The notes beneath the pieces are model-generated. The model had not been told where the DNA came from. It saw only the letters and a list, made by a program, of their open reading frames with translations, and made no database searches. Shown here in pieces: positions 40,574-51,310 of a DNA stretch of 64,000 nt. Positions within the stretch are counted from its first letter, which is position 1. Each line of letters starts with the position of its first letter. A program made the position numbers and the translations under genes. Location: positions 620,001-684,000 of the forward strand of contig NZ_CP128360.1 of the NCBI RefSeq assembly GCF_030345095.1. Direction: 5' to 3'. This DNA comes from Solwaraspora sp. WMMA2056 (lineage in GTDB: Bacteria > Actinomycetota > Actinomycetes > Mycobacteriales > Micromonosporaceae).

Positions 40574-42616
40574 ATGGAACAGACGGCGTTGATGTCGCAG
40601 CGCGAGATCGCCCAGTTGGCGCGGGTCAGAAAGCCGGCGATCATGAACTGGCGCCGCCGGCACCCGGGCTTCCCGGCGCCCGTCTCCGGCAGCGACGAGC
40701 AGCCACTCTTCCCCGCCGACGCGGTCCTCGCCTGGCTGCTGCACACCGGGCTCGGTCACGCCGACCCGGAGACGCTGCGCGCCGAGCAGACGCTGCACAC
40801 GCTGACGGCGTACGCCCGACGGCACGGCGGCCGACGCACGATCGCCGTCCTCAGCGCCGCCCTGTGCCTGCGCCACCTCGCCGGCCGGGAGCTGCCCGCC
40901 GACCTGCTGCCGCTGGCCCGCCGCTTCGACCCCGACGGCGATTTCCTGCTGCGCGAGCTGGCCGACGCGCCCGAGCCGGGCGGCCTGACCCAGCTGGTCG
41001 AGCAGCTGATCGAGGGTGCGTACGACGCCGGGCACGCCTGCCGTCTGCTGCTCAGCTCCGCCAACCGTTTCGGCTGGCCGGAGCTGGCGGCGGATGCGCT
41101 CACCCCGGAGCTGGTCGCGCTGATCCGTCAGGTCGCCGACGTGCCGGGCAGATTACGCAGCGGCCGCCCCGTCACCATCGCCGACGGCAACGCCGGCACC
41201 GGTGACCTGCTGACGGCGTTGCTCGACGACGTCGAGGACCGTGCCCGTCTGCAGTTCGTCGCGTCCGTCGCCGACGACGGGCTCGTCCGCCTGATCCGCC
41301 GACGGTTGCTGCTGGCGGGGTTGGACGAGTTCCAGTTCGACGTGAGCATCGACGAGTTGAGCGAGGAGTTCGCCGACCCCGATCTGATCGTCACCCGGCT
41401 GCCGTACCGGCCGGCCGAGAGCCGTGACGCTGCCGCCGACCTCGACTCCGTCGAGGCGACCGCCGATCTACTCGGTGCGGGCCGCACCGCCATCATCGTC
41501 GGCCCGGCCAGCAGCCTCGTCGACGAGCTGCGGGACGGGCCTGCGGTGATGCGCCGCACGGCGCTGCTGAGCAGCGGCATGGTCGAGGCGATCGTACGGC
41601 TGCCCGGCGGGGTCTATCCGGCCCGGCCCGGCTATCCGGCCGCAATGTGGGTGCTGACCCGCGATCCGGTCCCGACTGTCAAGGGCCGGCTGCTGCTGGC
41701 CGATCTCAGCGGTGCCGCGTTCGACCACCGCACTGTCGACGCCGCCGCCGAGGACATCACCCTGTGGCGCGCCGAGGGGCACCGCAGCGACGGCCACGAT
41801 CCACGGACCGGCCGGATCGTCCCGTTGGCGAGCCTCGACCTGCGTCGGGGTGCGGCGCTGCGGCCGCCGGGTCCGGCGTCGGTCACCCTGCGGGCCCGGC
41901 TGGCCGCCGACCGGCCCGCGCTGATCGGCGAGGTCGAGCGCCGCCTGAGCGACGAGGAGCAAACCTTCATCCGGTACGCGCAGGAGCACGGCGAGCTGGT
42001 CACCGGCGCGGCCCAGCGCGACGGCGGCAGGCCGAAGGAGCTGTCCGTCGACGCGCTCCGCCGGGCCCGCCGGGTCCGCCAGCTCGCCGGGCACCGGCTG
42101 TCGCCGGAGCACATCGGGCGCCGGGGTCACCACCGGGTGCTCGGCCCGGCGGAGGTGCTCGCGGGGTCGTCGACCCGGTGGATGGACCGGCTCACGCTCG
42201 CTGCGGAGTATCCGCAGGTCGCGCTCACCGAGCCGGGTGACCTGGTGGTGACCGCCACGCCCCGGTTCGGGGTCATGGTGGACGACGACGGCTTCTCGGT
42301 GATCGAACGCCCGGCCGCCGGACTGCGCATCGCCGCCGGCGATCCGCTCACCCCGCGTGTCCTGGCGGCACTGCTGGGCACCGCCCGCAACACCGCGCGC
42401 AGCCCCGGCGCGGTGCGCGGCCCACGGCTGCGCGACGCCACGATCCCCGACCTGGCCGCCGACGAGGTGGCCCGCTTGGACGACATGCTGCGCCGATTGG
42501 CGGAGCGCGAACGCCTCCTGCGGCGGCAGGCAAGTCTTTTGGCCGAGTTACGCGAACTCGCCGTGACCGGCTTCGCCGACGGCACCCTGACGACTCTGTA
42601 CGGTACGAACTTCTGA
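40574..42616 (+). CDS. HTH protein fused to a degenerate N6-DNA-methylase domain
   Basis: 680 residues. An N-terminal helix-turn-helix (MSQREIAQLARVRKPAIMNW, residues 7-27) leads to a helical region and an HsdM-like Rossmann fold. Motif I is weakened (ADGNAGTGDLL instead of DPxCGSGG, near 203) and motif IV NPPF/Y is replaced by VTRLPY near 272, so methyltransferase activity is unlikely. The C-terminus (LRRLAERERLLRRQASLLAE, near 645) is coiled. It sits 20 bp before hsdM and probably acts as a regulator or specificity-like partner of the type I enzyme. ATG 40574 follows GGTGAAGGT. Confidence 0.8.
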   Translation: MEQTALMSQREIAQLARVRKPAIMNWRRRHPGFPAPVSGSDEQPLFPADAVLAWLLHTGLGHADPETLRAEQTLHTLTAYARRHGGRRTIAVLSAALCLRHLAGRELPADLLPLARRFDPDGDFLLRELADAPEPGGLTQLVEQLIEGAYDAGHACRLLLSSANRFGWPELAADALTPELVALIRQVADVPGRLRSGRPVTIADGNAGTGDLLTALLDDVEDRARLQFVASVADDGLVRLIRRRLLLAGLDEFQFDVSIDELSEEFADPDLIVTRLPYRPAESRDAAADLDSVEATADLLGAGRTAIIVGPASSLVDELRDGPAVMRRTALLSSGMVEAIVRLPGGVYPARPGYPAAMWVLTRDPVPTVKGRLLLADLSGAAFDHRTVDAAAEDITLWRAEGHRSDGHDPRTGRIVPLASLDLRRGAALRPPGPASVTLRARLAADRPALIGEVERRLSDEEQTFIRYAQEHGELVTGAAQRDGGRPKELSVDALRRARRVRQLAGHRLSPEHIGRRGHHRVLGPAEVLAGSSTRWMDRLTLAAEYPQVALTEPGDLVVTATPRFGVMVDDDGFSVIERPAAGLRIAAGDPLTPRVLAALLGTARNTARSPGAVRGPRLRDATIPDLAADEVARLDDMLRRLAERERLLRRQASLLAELRELAVTGFADGTLTTLYGTNF

Positions 42617-42636
42617 TCGAGAGAACGGAACACACA

Positions 42637-44246
<1,610 letters not shown>

Positions 44247-44250
<4 letters not shown>

Positions 44251-45380
44251 TCCTCCAGGAGTTTCTGCTCAGTGACGTGACCGTCAACTTTGACCGGCAG
44301 CGTAAGCCCATAAAGGCCGCCGAACGCACCGCAGGACCGTATCCCTACTATGGCGCGTCCGGCATAGTAGACAAAGTCGCCGGTTATCTATTCGACGGGG
44401 AGTACCTGCTAGTTGCAGAAGATGGGGAGAATCTCCGAACCAGGAAGACTCCCATAGCAATGATTGCAACCGGGAAGTTTTGGGCGAACAATCATGCACA
44501 CGTACTACAGGGAAACGAACTAGCGAACACCTACTACCTCGCATACGCCATTGAACAGCTAGACATCTCCGGCTACCTGACGGGATCCACTCAACCAAAG
44601 CTAACACAATCGGCACTAAACAGCATTCGCCTCAGCTTACCCAGCAAAATCAATCAGGATGCGATCACCAAGATTGTCCGCACCCTAGATAGAAAAATTG
44701 CAGGCAACGATCACATTGCCACAACGTCGCGCAATCTTGGCGTAGCCCTCTATCAATCAAGCATCAATGAGTCGTTTCAAGTAAAGTCCATTGGGGAGAT
44801 CTCCGAGGTACTTACTAGAGGTCAAGCACCGAAGTACACGGACGACCCGTCAGGGATCGCCGTGATTAACCAAAAGTGCGTTCGAGGCGGGCGAGTTACT
44901 CCCGAACCAGCGCGACTAGCTGAAGCCGATCGCGTCAAGCAGGATCGAATCTTGCAGAGGCATGACGTCTTGGTCAACTCTACCGGCGTTGGAACTTTGG
45001 GCCGAGTGGGCATCTGGTCGCAGAATCTAACGGCAACCGCCGATTCGCATGTCACCATCATCAGGATGATCCCGCAAATCCCGGCGATCGTCGGTGGTTT
45101 TGCCATCCTCGCAGCTCAGCCTCAAATCGAATCACTAGGAGAAGGTTCAACCGGCCAAACTGAGCTTGGCCGCACCAAGCTAGCTTCTCTCCCGATCAGG
45201 ATCCCGTCGAGTAACACGGAGGGACTGGCACAGCGACTGTCAAATCTCGAAGACAGAGCGGATGCCGCCCTGAGCGAATCAAGAGCGCTTGCAGAGCTGC
45301 GCGACGCACTGCTGCCGGAGTTGATGTCGGGGCGGTTGCGGGTGAAGGACGCGGAGAAGGTCGTCGAGGAAGCCGTTTAG
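44247..45380 (+). CDS. hsdS: Type I restriction-modification specificity subunit
   Basis: 377 residues. Two target-recognition domains (~1-150 and ~185-330) each end with a helical conserved region (INQDAITKIVRTLDRKIA; GLAQRLSNLEDRADAALS), as in HsdS. It determines the methylated/cleaved sequence. The TTG start at 44247 overlaps the hsdM stop. The TRD-coding part (about 44270-45240) is clearly less GC-rich and uses many A/T-ending codons, unlike hsdM and the last 40 codons, indicating recombinational replacement of the TRDs. Confidence 0.93.
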
Positions 45381-45405
45381 GTCAAGACTCTGGGGAGGGT
45401 TTGTG

Positions 45406-48400
45406 ATGGGGTGGGACGGGCGGATGGGCGAGGCAGACTGGGAGTCGCACGCGCTGGAGCAGCTCGGGGAGCTCGGGTGGGAGCCCGGTGCGGGCAAGGA
45501 CTTCGCGCCAGGGTCGGGGCAGCGTCAGACCTGGGCCGACCTGGTGCTCGTCGAGGACCTGCGGGCAGCGGTCGAGCTGCTCAACCCCACGCTGCCGCAG
45601 GGCGCCGTCGCCGACGCGGTGCGGGCCGCCACCGACGTGGCCTCTCGGGAGGCGTTCGCCGAGAACCGGGCAGCGCACGAGCGGCTGGTCAACGGCATCC
45701 GGTCGATCGTCTACACCGACTCGTTCGGTGCCGAGCACAACCCGACCGTACGGCTGGTTGATCTGCACGACCCCGGCCGCAACATTTTCCGGGCGATCAG
45801 CCAGGTCCTGGTCATCGACGGCGACTTCCGGCGACGCTTCGACATCGTGCTCTACGTCAACGGCTTGCCGGTCGCCATGGTGGAGTTGAAGAACGCCACC
45901 GACGAGCACGCCACCCTGCCCGGCGCGCACGCCCAGCTTCAGACGTACCTCGCGGAGTTCCCGCTGGCGTTCCGGCACGCCGTGCTCTGCCTGGTCTCTG
46001 ACGGGATCACCGCGAAGTACGGCACGCCGTTCACGGCCTACGAGCATTTCGCACCATGGAACATCGACGACGAAGGCCAGCGGGTCGACACCAGCTCACC
46101 GGAGTACGACGGCCCGGAGGCGTTGTCCGTCGCCCTGCACGGCCTGTTCAACCAGCGGCGTTTCCTGGATCTGGCCGCCGGGTTCGTCAACTTCACCTCG
46201 GACACGAAGCGAATCGCCAAGGCGCACCAGCATTTCGCGGTCATCCGGGCCGTCGAGTGCATCGTGCATGCGGCGCAGAGTGACGGGAAGGCGGGCGTCG
46301 TCTGGCACACCCAGGGCTCCGGCAAGTCGGAGGAGATGGTCTGCACGGCGGCGATGACCGCCCGGCACCCGGCCCTGAAGAACCCGACGATCGTGGTGCT
46401 CACCGACCGCACGGATCTCGACGATCAGCTCTTCGGCACGTTCCAGGAGAGTCAGATGCTGCTCGGCCAGGAGCCGGTCCAGGTCGACACCCGCGTTGCG
46501 CTGCGGGATGAGCTGTCCAACCGCAACGCCGGCGGCATCATCTTCACGACGTTGCAGAAGTTCGGGCGGACGAAGGAGGAACGGCAGGCCGGGAGGTCGC
46601 ATCCGCTCCTGTCCGACCGCCGCAACCTCCTGGTGATCGTCGACGAGGCGCACCGCAGCCACTACGACACCCTCGACGGCTATGCCCGGCACCTGCGCGA
46701 CGCGCTGCCGCACGCGACGTTCATCGCCTTCACCGGCACCCCGATCTCCACCGCCGAGGTCAACACCCGTGCCATCTTCGGCGACTACATCGACGTGTAC
46801 GACCTGAAGCGCGCCGTCGACGACGAGGCGACCGTGCGGGTCTACCACGAGCCGCGGATCATCCCGGTGTCGCTGCCACCGGACATCGACCCGGACACCA
46901 TCGACGAGGAGGTGGAGCAGCTCACCGCCAGCCTGGACGACGGGGAGCGACGCAAAGCCGAAGCCAAGGTGGCGACGCTCAACACGATCTACGGTGCCCC
47001 GGACCGGGTCGAGACCCTGGCGAAGGACCTGGTCGAGCACTGGGAGGAGCGGCGCACGTTGATGGAGCCGCAGCTCGGCGGGCCAGGTAAGGCGATGCTG
47101 GTCGGCGCGACCCGGGAGATCTGCGTCCGCATCTTCAACGCGATCAAGGAGCTACGGCCCGACTGGGCGGACCCGGCCGTCGACAAGGGCAAGATGAAGA
47201 TCGTCTTCCATGGGGTGCCCAGCGACGACGAGCTGCTGCGCCCGCATCACCTGCGCCCGTCGCAGCTCAAGACCGTACAGGCTCGGGCGAAGGACCCGGA
47301 CGACGAGCTGGAGCTGCTCATCGTGCATTCGATGCTGCTCACCGGCTACGACGCGCCGCCGATCCACACGATCTACATGGACCGGCCGATGCGCGGCGCC
47401 AACCTGATGCAGGCCCTAGCCCGGGTCAACCGCCGCTTCCGGGGCAAGCAGGACGGCCTGCTGGTCGGCTACGCCCCGCTGACCGAGAACCTGCGGAAGG
47501 CGCTCACCGAGTACAGCCGGCGCGACCAGGAGGACCAGACCCTCGGCCGGGAGATCGATCGGGCCATCGGCGAGGTACACAACGAGATCGCCGTCATCGA
47601 AGCGATGCTGGCCCCGATCAACTGGAGGGCGATCCTCGACAACGAGAAGGACCACATCCGCCGGGTGCGGGCGATCCGGAAGGCCGCCAACTACCTGCGC
47701 GACCCGCGTACCCCCGGCAACGCCGTCGAGCCCGGCACCAAGCCGCTGCACCAGCGGTTCCGTGACTCGGCTGGCCGGCTGGAGCGCTTCTACACGCTCT
47801 GCGCCACCAGCCGTGACTTTGTCGAGCGGGCCGGCGACATCCAACGGCTGCGCCGCGACATCACGTTCTTCCGGGACGTCCGGGTCTGGATCGTCAAGGA
47901 GGAGGCCGCCGACCGAGAAGCCAAAGGGCTGCCCAACACGGCCGAGGTGGAGCGCTACCTCGCCCATCTCGCCGCCCAGGTGGTCGACGCCACCGATATC
48001 ACCGACATCTACGAGGAAGCCGGGCTCGGCCGGCTCGACATCACCGACCTCAACGGGGTAGCGCTGCAGCGCCTGCAAGACTCGGAAACCCCACACCTGG
48101 CGGTGTCCGCGCTGCGCCGGCTGATCGAGCAGAAGATGCGCGAGGTCACCAAACACAACGTGGTACGCCAGGAGCGCTTCTCCGCCCTGCTCGAAGACCT
48201 GATGAGCCGCTACATGCGTCAGCAGCTGACCAGCGCGCAGCTGATCGTCGAGCTGGTGGCGCTGGCCAAGGAGGTGTCTGCTGACGCCCGCCGTGGCCAG
48301 CGGTTCGACCCGCCGCTCAACCACGCCGAGCTGGCCTTCTACGACGCCGTCGCGCAGAACGAGGCGGCTACCGAGTTGATGGGGGTCGGCACCCTCGCCG

Positions 48401-48621
48401 ATATCGCCCGGGAGCTGGTCAAGTCGATCCAGTCGTCGATCACCGTGGACTGGTTCTCCCGCGAGCCGGTGCGCGCCAAGCTGCGCAGCCACATCCGGCG
48501 CCTACTGGCCCGCTACGACTACCCGCCGGACCACGAGCGGGCCGCTGTCGACCTGGTGATCCGCCAGATGGAAACCTTCGCCGACGAGTGGGCTCCCAAC
48601 GGCCGATCCGCCAACCGCTGA
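45406..48621 (+). CDS. hsdR: Type I restriction endonuclease subunit
   Basis: About 1071 residues. The PD-(D/E)xK nuclease is in the N-terminus (RFDIVLYVNGLPVAMVELKN, ~142-161). The SF2 translocase has Walker A TQGSGKSEEM near 302, VLTDRTDLDDQ near 330, and the DEAH box IVDEAHRSHYD near 411; FTGTPIS and the ARVNRRFRGKQDGLLVGY motif follow. It cuts unmethylated DNA after translocation. ATG 45406 or the preceding GTG 45403 could start it (GGGAGGG upstream). Completes an hsdMSR operon. Confidence 0.95.
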   Translation: MGWDGRMGEADWESHALEQLGELGWEPGAGKDFAPGSGQRQTWADLVLVEDLRAAVELLNPTLPQGAVADAVRAATDVASREAFAENRAAHERLVNGIRSIVYTDSFGAEHNPTVRLVDLHDPGRNIFRAISQVLVIDGDFRRRFDIVLYVNGLPVAMVELKNATDEHATLPGAHAQLQTYLAEFPLAFRHAVLCLVSDGITAKYGTPFTAYEHFAPWNIDDEGQRVDTSSPEYDGPEALSVALHGLFNQRRFLDLAAGFVNFTSDTKRIAKAHQHFAVIRAVECIVHAAQSDGKAGVVWHTQGSGKSEEMVCTAAMTARHPALKNPTIVVLTDRTDLDDQLFGTFQESQMLLGQEPVQVDTRVALRDELSNRNAGGIIFTTLQKFGRTKEERQAGRSHPLLSDRRNLLVIVDEAHRSHYDTLDGYARHLRDALPHATFIAFTGTPISTAEVNTRAIFGDYIDVYDLKRAVDDEATVRVYHEPRIIPVSLPPDIDPDTIDEEVEQLTASLDDGERRKAEAKVATLNTIYGAPDRVETLAKDLVEHWEERRTLMEPQLGGPGKAMLVGATREICVRIFNAIKELRPDWADPAVDKGKMKIVFHGVPSDDELLRPHHLRPSQLKTVQARAKDPDDELELLIVHSMLLTGYDAPPIHTIYMDRPMRGANLMQALARVNRRFRGKQDGLLVGYAPLTENLRKALTEYSRRDQEDQTLGREIDRAIGEVHNEIAVIEAMLAPINWRAILDNEKDHIRRVRAIRKAANYLRDPRTPGNAVEPGTKPLHQRFRDSAGRLERFYTLCATSRDFVERAGDIQRLRRDITFFRDVRVWIVKEEAADREAKGLPNTAEVERYLAHLAAQVVDATDITDIYEEAGLGRLDITDLNGVALQRLQDSETPHLAVSALRRLIEQKMREVTKHNVVRQERFSALLEDLMSRYMRQQLTSAQLIVELVALAKEVSADARRGQRFDPPLNHAELAFYDAVAQNEAATELMGVGTLADIARELVKSIQSSITVDWFSREPVRAKLRSHIRRLLARYDYPPDHERAAVDLVIRQMETFADEWAPNGRSANR

Positions 48622-48629
48622 CAGGAACC

Positions 48630-48860
48630 TCATGCCGCGCGATGCAACGGCAGTTTCCGCTCCCGGACAGCCTCGGCCGCGAAGCGCAGTGCCTCCCAGA
48701 CGTCATCAACGGCCAGGTCCGGCAGCTCCAAGACGATCTCGTCCGGGCTCATGCCGTCCGCGACCATAGCCACCACCGTCGAGGCCGGGATGCGCAGCCC
48801 ACGGATACAGGGTGCCCCACCCATCTGAGCGGGATTGACGGTGATCCGCTCGAAGTTCAT
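48630..48860 (-). CDS. DUF433 domain protein (orphan antitoxin-like)
   Basis: 76 residues: MNFERITVNPAQMGGAPCIR, RIPASTVVAMVADG, SPDEIVLELPDL, DDVWEALRFAAE - the complete DUF433 pattern, an HTH found in VapB-like antitoxins usually paired with a DUF5615 PIN-type toxin. No such partner is adjacent, so it is an orphan. The ATG at 48860 was chosen because it begins the family consensus. It converges on hsdR. Confidence 0.9.
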   Translation of the reverse strand: MNFERITVNPAQMGGAPCIRGLRIPASTVVAMVADGMSPDEIVLELPDLAVDDVWEALRFAAEAVRERKLPLHRAA

Positions 48861-48928
48861 GACGGCATCGTAATTCGTGGTGACCCGACCGGCCCTGAAC
48901 CGACCGGAGCGCCGTGGTGGGCGCAGCC

Positions 48929-49111
48929 TCAGGCCGCTGTCCACCCCCGTACGCCCCAGATCAGCTCAGCGTCGGCGTCCGCGCGGTCCTGCGCCGCTTC
49001 CAACTCCGCAAACTCATCCGCACTCAGCGGCAGCAGCGGCGGCTGGCCCAGGGCAGCCGCCAAGCGCTGCGCTGCCGTCAGCGGCTCAGGGGCGGTCTCG
49101 TCGGGCGTCAC
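48929..49111 (-). CDS. Small acidic hypothetical protein
   Basis: 60 residues from a GTG: PLTAAQRLAAALGQPPLLPL then ADEFAELEAAQDRADADAEL. Helical and acidic, no recognised family; no ribosome site is obvious. It ends about 70 bp before the DUF433 start on the same strand. Confidence 0.4.
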   Translation of the reverse strand: MTPDETAPEPLTAAQRLAAALGQPPLLPLSADEFAELEAAQDRADADAELIWGVRGWTAA

Positions 49112-49380
49112 CCGCCGAACCTACTACCGGGGGCCACCGCTGCACGCCTCCCCGTAGTCCCGCCCACCGAGCCAGCACCGCAGGATGTTCTCGACCAACT
49201 GCCAGGCCAAGGCACTCGATCAAGGGCAGCTCCCGAGAAGCTGCTGCGTCAACCGCGATTTCAAAGTTGAAACTGTCGCCCGGAAGCCTCGCTGCGCCCG
49301 GCGAGCGATGCGGGAGCGCCGACCCTACCGAAGCAGGGCCGGCGCTCGCCGGCTGTCGCGCCGGGGTAGGCGTCAGGCCG
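49112..49380. other. Intergenic with a hairpin and short palindrome
   Basis: No gene supported. Contains TTTCAAAGTTGAAA (49259-49272, perfect 14-bp palindrome) and the terminator-like hairpin listed at 49314-49347. Confidence 0.5.
49314..49347 (-). terminator. Hairpin after the DUF397 gene
   Basis: GAGCGCCG and CGGCGCTC arms with an 18-base loop, 34 bp downstream of the DUF397 stop on the minus strand; no U-tract. Confidence 0.5.
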
Positions 49381-49566
49381 TCAGTGCTGCTTGGCCAGCT
49401 CGACGAAGGAACGCCAGGCGGCCGGGCCGAAGGTCAGCATCGGGCCGCTGCGGTCCTTGGTGTCCCGGACCAGGACCCGGCCGGGCAGGTTGTCGGCCAC
49501 CTCGACGCAGGAGCCAGAATCGGTGTAAGTGCTGGTACGCCAACTGGGGGCGGTGCTCAGGTCCAT
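49381..49566 (-). CDS. DUF397 domain-containing protein
   Basis: 61 residues with the classic pattern: PSWRTSTYTDSGSCVEVAD, VLVRDTKDRSGPMLTF, AAWRSFVELAK. DUF397 proteins are short actinobacterial partners of XRE-DUF5753 regulators and modulate their activity. The start overlaps the regulator gene by 10 bp. Confidence 0.96.
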   Translation of the reverse strand: MDLSTAPSWRTSTYTDSGSCVEVADNLPGRVLVRDTKDRSGPMLTFGPAAWRSFVELAKQH

Positions 49567-50339
49567 TTCTCAGCCGTCCTCGTGATCAGGTCAAGGCTCT
49601 GGTGGTGCGGCAGAGCGTACCCCCGGATTGTCTCCCAGGTGCCCTCCAAGTCGGCCGTGTGGTCCGGGGCCTCCACCACCCGGCCGTCCAGGTGCCCCTC
49701 CAGGAAGCCGACCGTGCGGCCATCGACGTTGGCCAGCACGAACGGACCGTCCATCCCCGGGTAGACGCCCACCTCGGACGGCACCACCTGCACCTGGATG
49801 TTCGGCCGCTGGCAGGCCTCGACCAGTGCGGTCAACTGCTCCCGCATGATCTCGGGGCTGCCGGCCCGCCGGGTCAGCACGCTCTCGTCGATGACGGCGG
49901 CAAGCTGGCAGGGCTTCTCCCGCCGCAGGATGGCCTGCCGACCCATCCGGGTGGTCAACGCGATCGCCGCCGCCTCCTCGGGCACCCGGTACGCCGTCAG
50001 CACCGCCTCGGCGTACGCCTCGGTCTGCAGCAGGCCGGGGATCAGCAGCGGCTGGAACGCCCGGATCAGCGTCGCACCGCCCTCGTGGTCGCTGAACGGC
50101 CGGAACCAGACCGGCGTGCGCTCGCCGACGACGAACTCCCGGTAGAACTTCATCAACGCGGTGCCGAACGCCTTGTCGACCGAGGCCAGATAGTCCGGCA
50201 GCGCCGGCCGCTCACCGCGCTCGATGGAGCCCACGTGCTTTGCCGAGAAGTGGACGCGCTCCGCCCACGACTCCTGAGTGAGCCCCAGCGACTCCCGGAT
50301 GCGGCGTAGCTCTATTACCAGATACTCGCTCGCAGACAT
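49557..50339 (-). CDS. XRE-family HTH / DUF5753 regulator
   Basis: 260 residues. The HTH is LRRIRESLGLTQESWAERVH, then KHVGSIERGERP (residues 10-45). The DUF5753 domain (residues 85-255) has LIPGLLQTEAYAEAVL and EQLTALVEACQRPNIQVQVV, as in other DUF397-coupled regulators. With the DUF397 gene it forms the regulatory pair, divergent from the small-gene unit at 50529-51218. Confidence 0.95.
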   Translation of the reverse strand: MSASEYLVIELRRIRESLGLTQESWAERVHFSAKHVGSIERGERPALPDYLASVDKAFGTALMKFYREFVVGERTPVWFRPFSDHEGGATLIRAFQPLLIPGLLQTEAYAEAVLTAYRVPEEAAAIALTTRMGRQAILRREKPCQLAAVIDESVLTRRAGSPEIMREQLTALVEACQRPNIQVQVVPSEVGVYPGMDGPFVLANVDGRTVGFLEGHLDGRVVEAPDHTADLEGTWETIRGYALPHHQSLDLITRTAEKWT

Positions 50340-50461
50340 AGGTCTTCACGTCCCCCAAATCACTCGACTTTGTCCACTGGCTGCCGGACCACTGCCGGCG
50401 GCTTTCCGTTGCCCTGTTGGCATCTTGCTCTTGTCGGGCCTGAGAGTCCAGGGTGGAAATT

Positions 50462-50502
50462 GACCCCGGGGAGTCCCCCCGGCTGGATTGCTCCCCGGGG
50501 TC
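50462..50502. promoter_or_regulatory. Strong inverted repeat upstream of the small-gene unit
   Basis: GACCCCGGGGAG and CTCCCCGGGGTC, perfect 12-bp arms with a 17-base centre; each arm contains self-complementary CCCCGGGG. Lies 27 bp before the start at 50529, possibly an attenuator or operator. Confidence 0.5.
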
Positions 50503-50528
50503 CCATCGACGCGAGTGACGGAGTTTTC

Positions 50529-50705
50529 ATGATCGCAATGGCGGCCACGGTGCGGCCGGAAGGGATACCGATGCTGGGATTCGGGGCGGTTGTCGGGGCG
50601 GCGCTGCTCGGCTTCTGTGCCGGGCTGTGGTCGTTCAAGGTCAAGTCCAGGTGGTGCCCGGTGTGCGGCCGTCCGACGTGGCCGTTGTGCCGGCGTGGCG
50701 GATAG
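50529..50705 (+). CDS. Small membrane protein with C-terminal zinc ribbon
   Basis: 58 residues: a TM helix (IPMLGFGAVVGAALLGFCAG) followed by WCPVCGRPTWPLCRRGG, a CxxC...C ribbon-like tail. ATG 50529 has GGAG five to six bases upstream. Overlaps the next gene by 11 bp. Confidence 0.65.
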   Translation: MIAMAATVRPEGIPMLGFGAVVGAALLGFCAGLWSFKVKSRWCPVCGRPTWPLCRRGG

Positions 50706-50946
50706 CCGCCTGGTCGCCACACCCGAGCCGAAACCGGGAGACGTCCTGCTGATCGGCCGCGAAGCGAGCGTGCAGTTCGCCGACGGCCGAGCCTTCCGGA
50801 TGCGGGTGATCTCGGTCGACCGGAAGTGGACGTACGACGGCTGGATCTGGATCACCGGGTACGTGATCGACGGCTACGGCAATGCCGCCGAACGGCGGGA
50901 GATATTCGTGCAGCGTCGCGGGCTGTACCGACTACCCAGGCGCTGA
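50695..50946 (+). CDS. 83-aa conserved small protein (paralogue of 8077-8328)
   Basis: 83 residues from GTG 50695. PKPGDVLLIGREASVQFADG, then RMRVISVDRKWTYDGWIWI and ERREIFVQRRGLY are shared with the protein at 8077-8328 at about half of positions. Predicted small beta-rich domain; function unknown. Overlapping start indicates coupling to the membrane/zinc-ribbon gene. The unit is divergent from the XRE-DUF397 pair. Confidence 0.75.
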   Translation: MADSRLVATPEPKPGDVLLIGREASVQFADGRAFRMRVISVDRKWTYDGWIWITGYVIDGYGNAAERREIFVQRRGLYRLPRR

Positions 50947-50972
50947 CAGTTGAGTTTGATCAAGGAGAAGAA

Positions 50973-51218
50973 ATGATCACTGAAATGATTCGCGACTGGT
51001 GGCTGCGCTGGCGGGACTGGCACTCCGGTCGCTCCACGGCATCCCGACGGCTTGCCCACCTGCGGCGCGAGCAGGCGGCGATCCGGCAACGGCGGATGGA
51101 ACGCAACCGGGGACGCCACTGGGCGTCCGAGCCGACCGAGCTGGTCCCGACCCTGCGCCCACTGATGACGTACGGCCAGTCCGTCGGCTACCGGGTCCTG
51201 CTGCCCAGCCCGGCGTGA
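50973..51218 (+). CDS. Arg/Trp-rich small protein
   Basis: 81 residues: MIRDWWLRWRDWHSGRSTAS, RRLAHLRREQAAIRQRRM, GQSVGYRVLLPSPA. AAGGAG precedes the ATG. Amphipathic and basic; it occupies the same relative position as the DivIVA-like gene in the paralogous locus near 8 kb, though similarity is limited to a basic RR-LA-L pattern. Confidence 0.65.
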   Translation: MITEMIRDWWLRWRDWHSGRSTASRRLAHLRREQAAIRQRRMERNRGRHWASEPTELVPTLRPLMTYGQSVGYRVLLPSPA

Positions 51219-51310
51219 CCAGCCAGCGGGCAACCGGCAGGTCGGCCGGTTGACCGACCGGCTGTGCAGGGTGCCGCGCCGGCTGGACCGGTGTTCCTAG
51301 ACTCCGGGCC

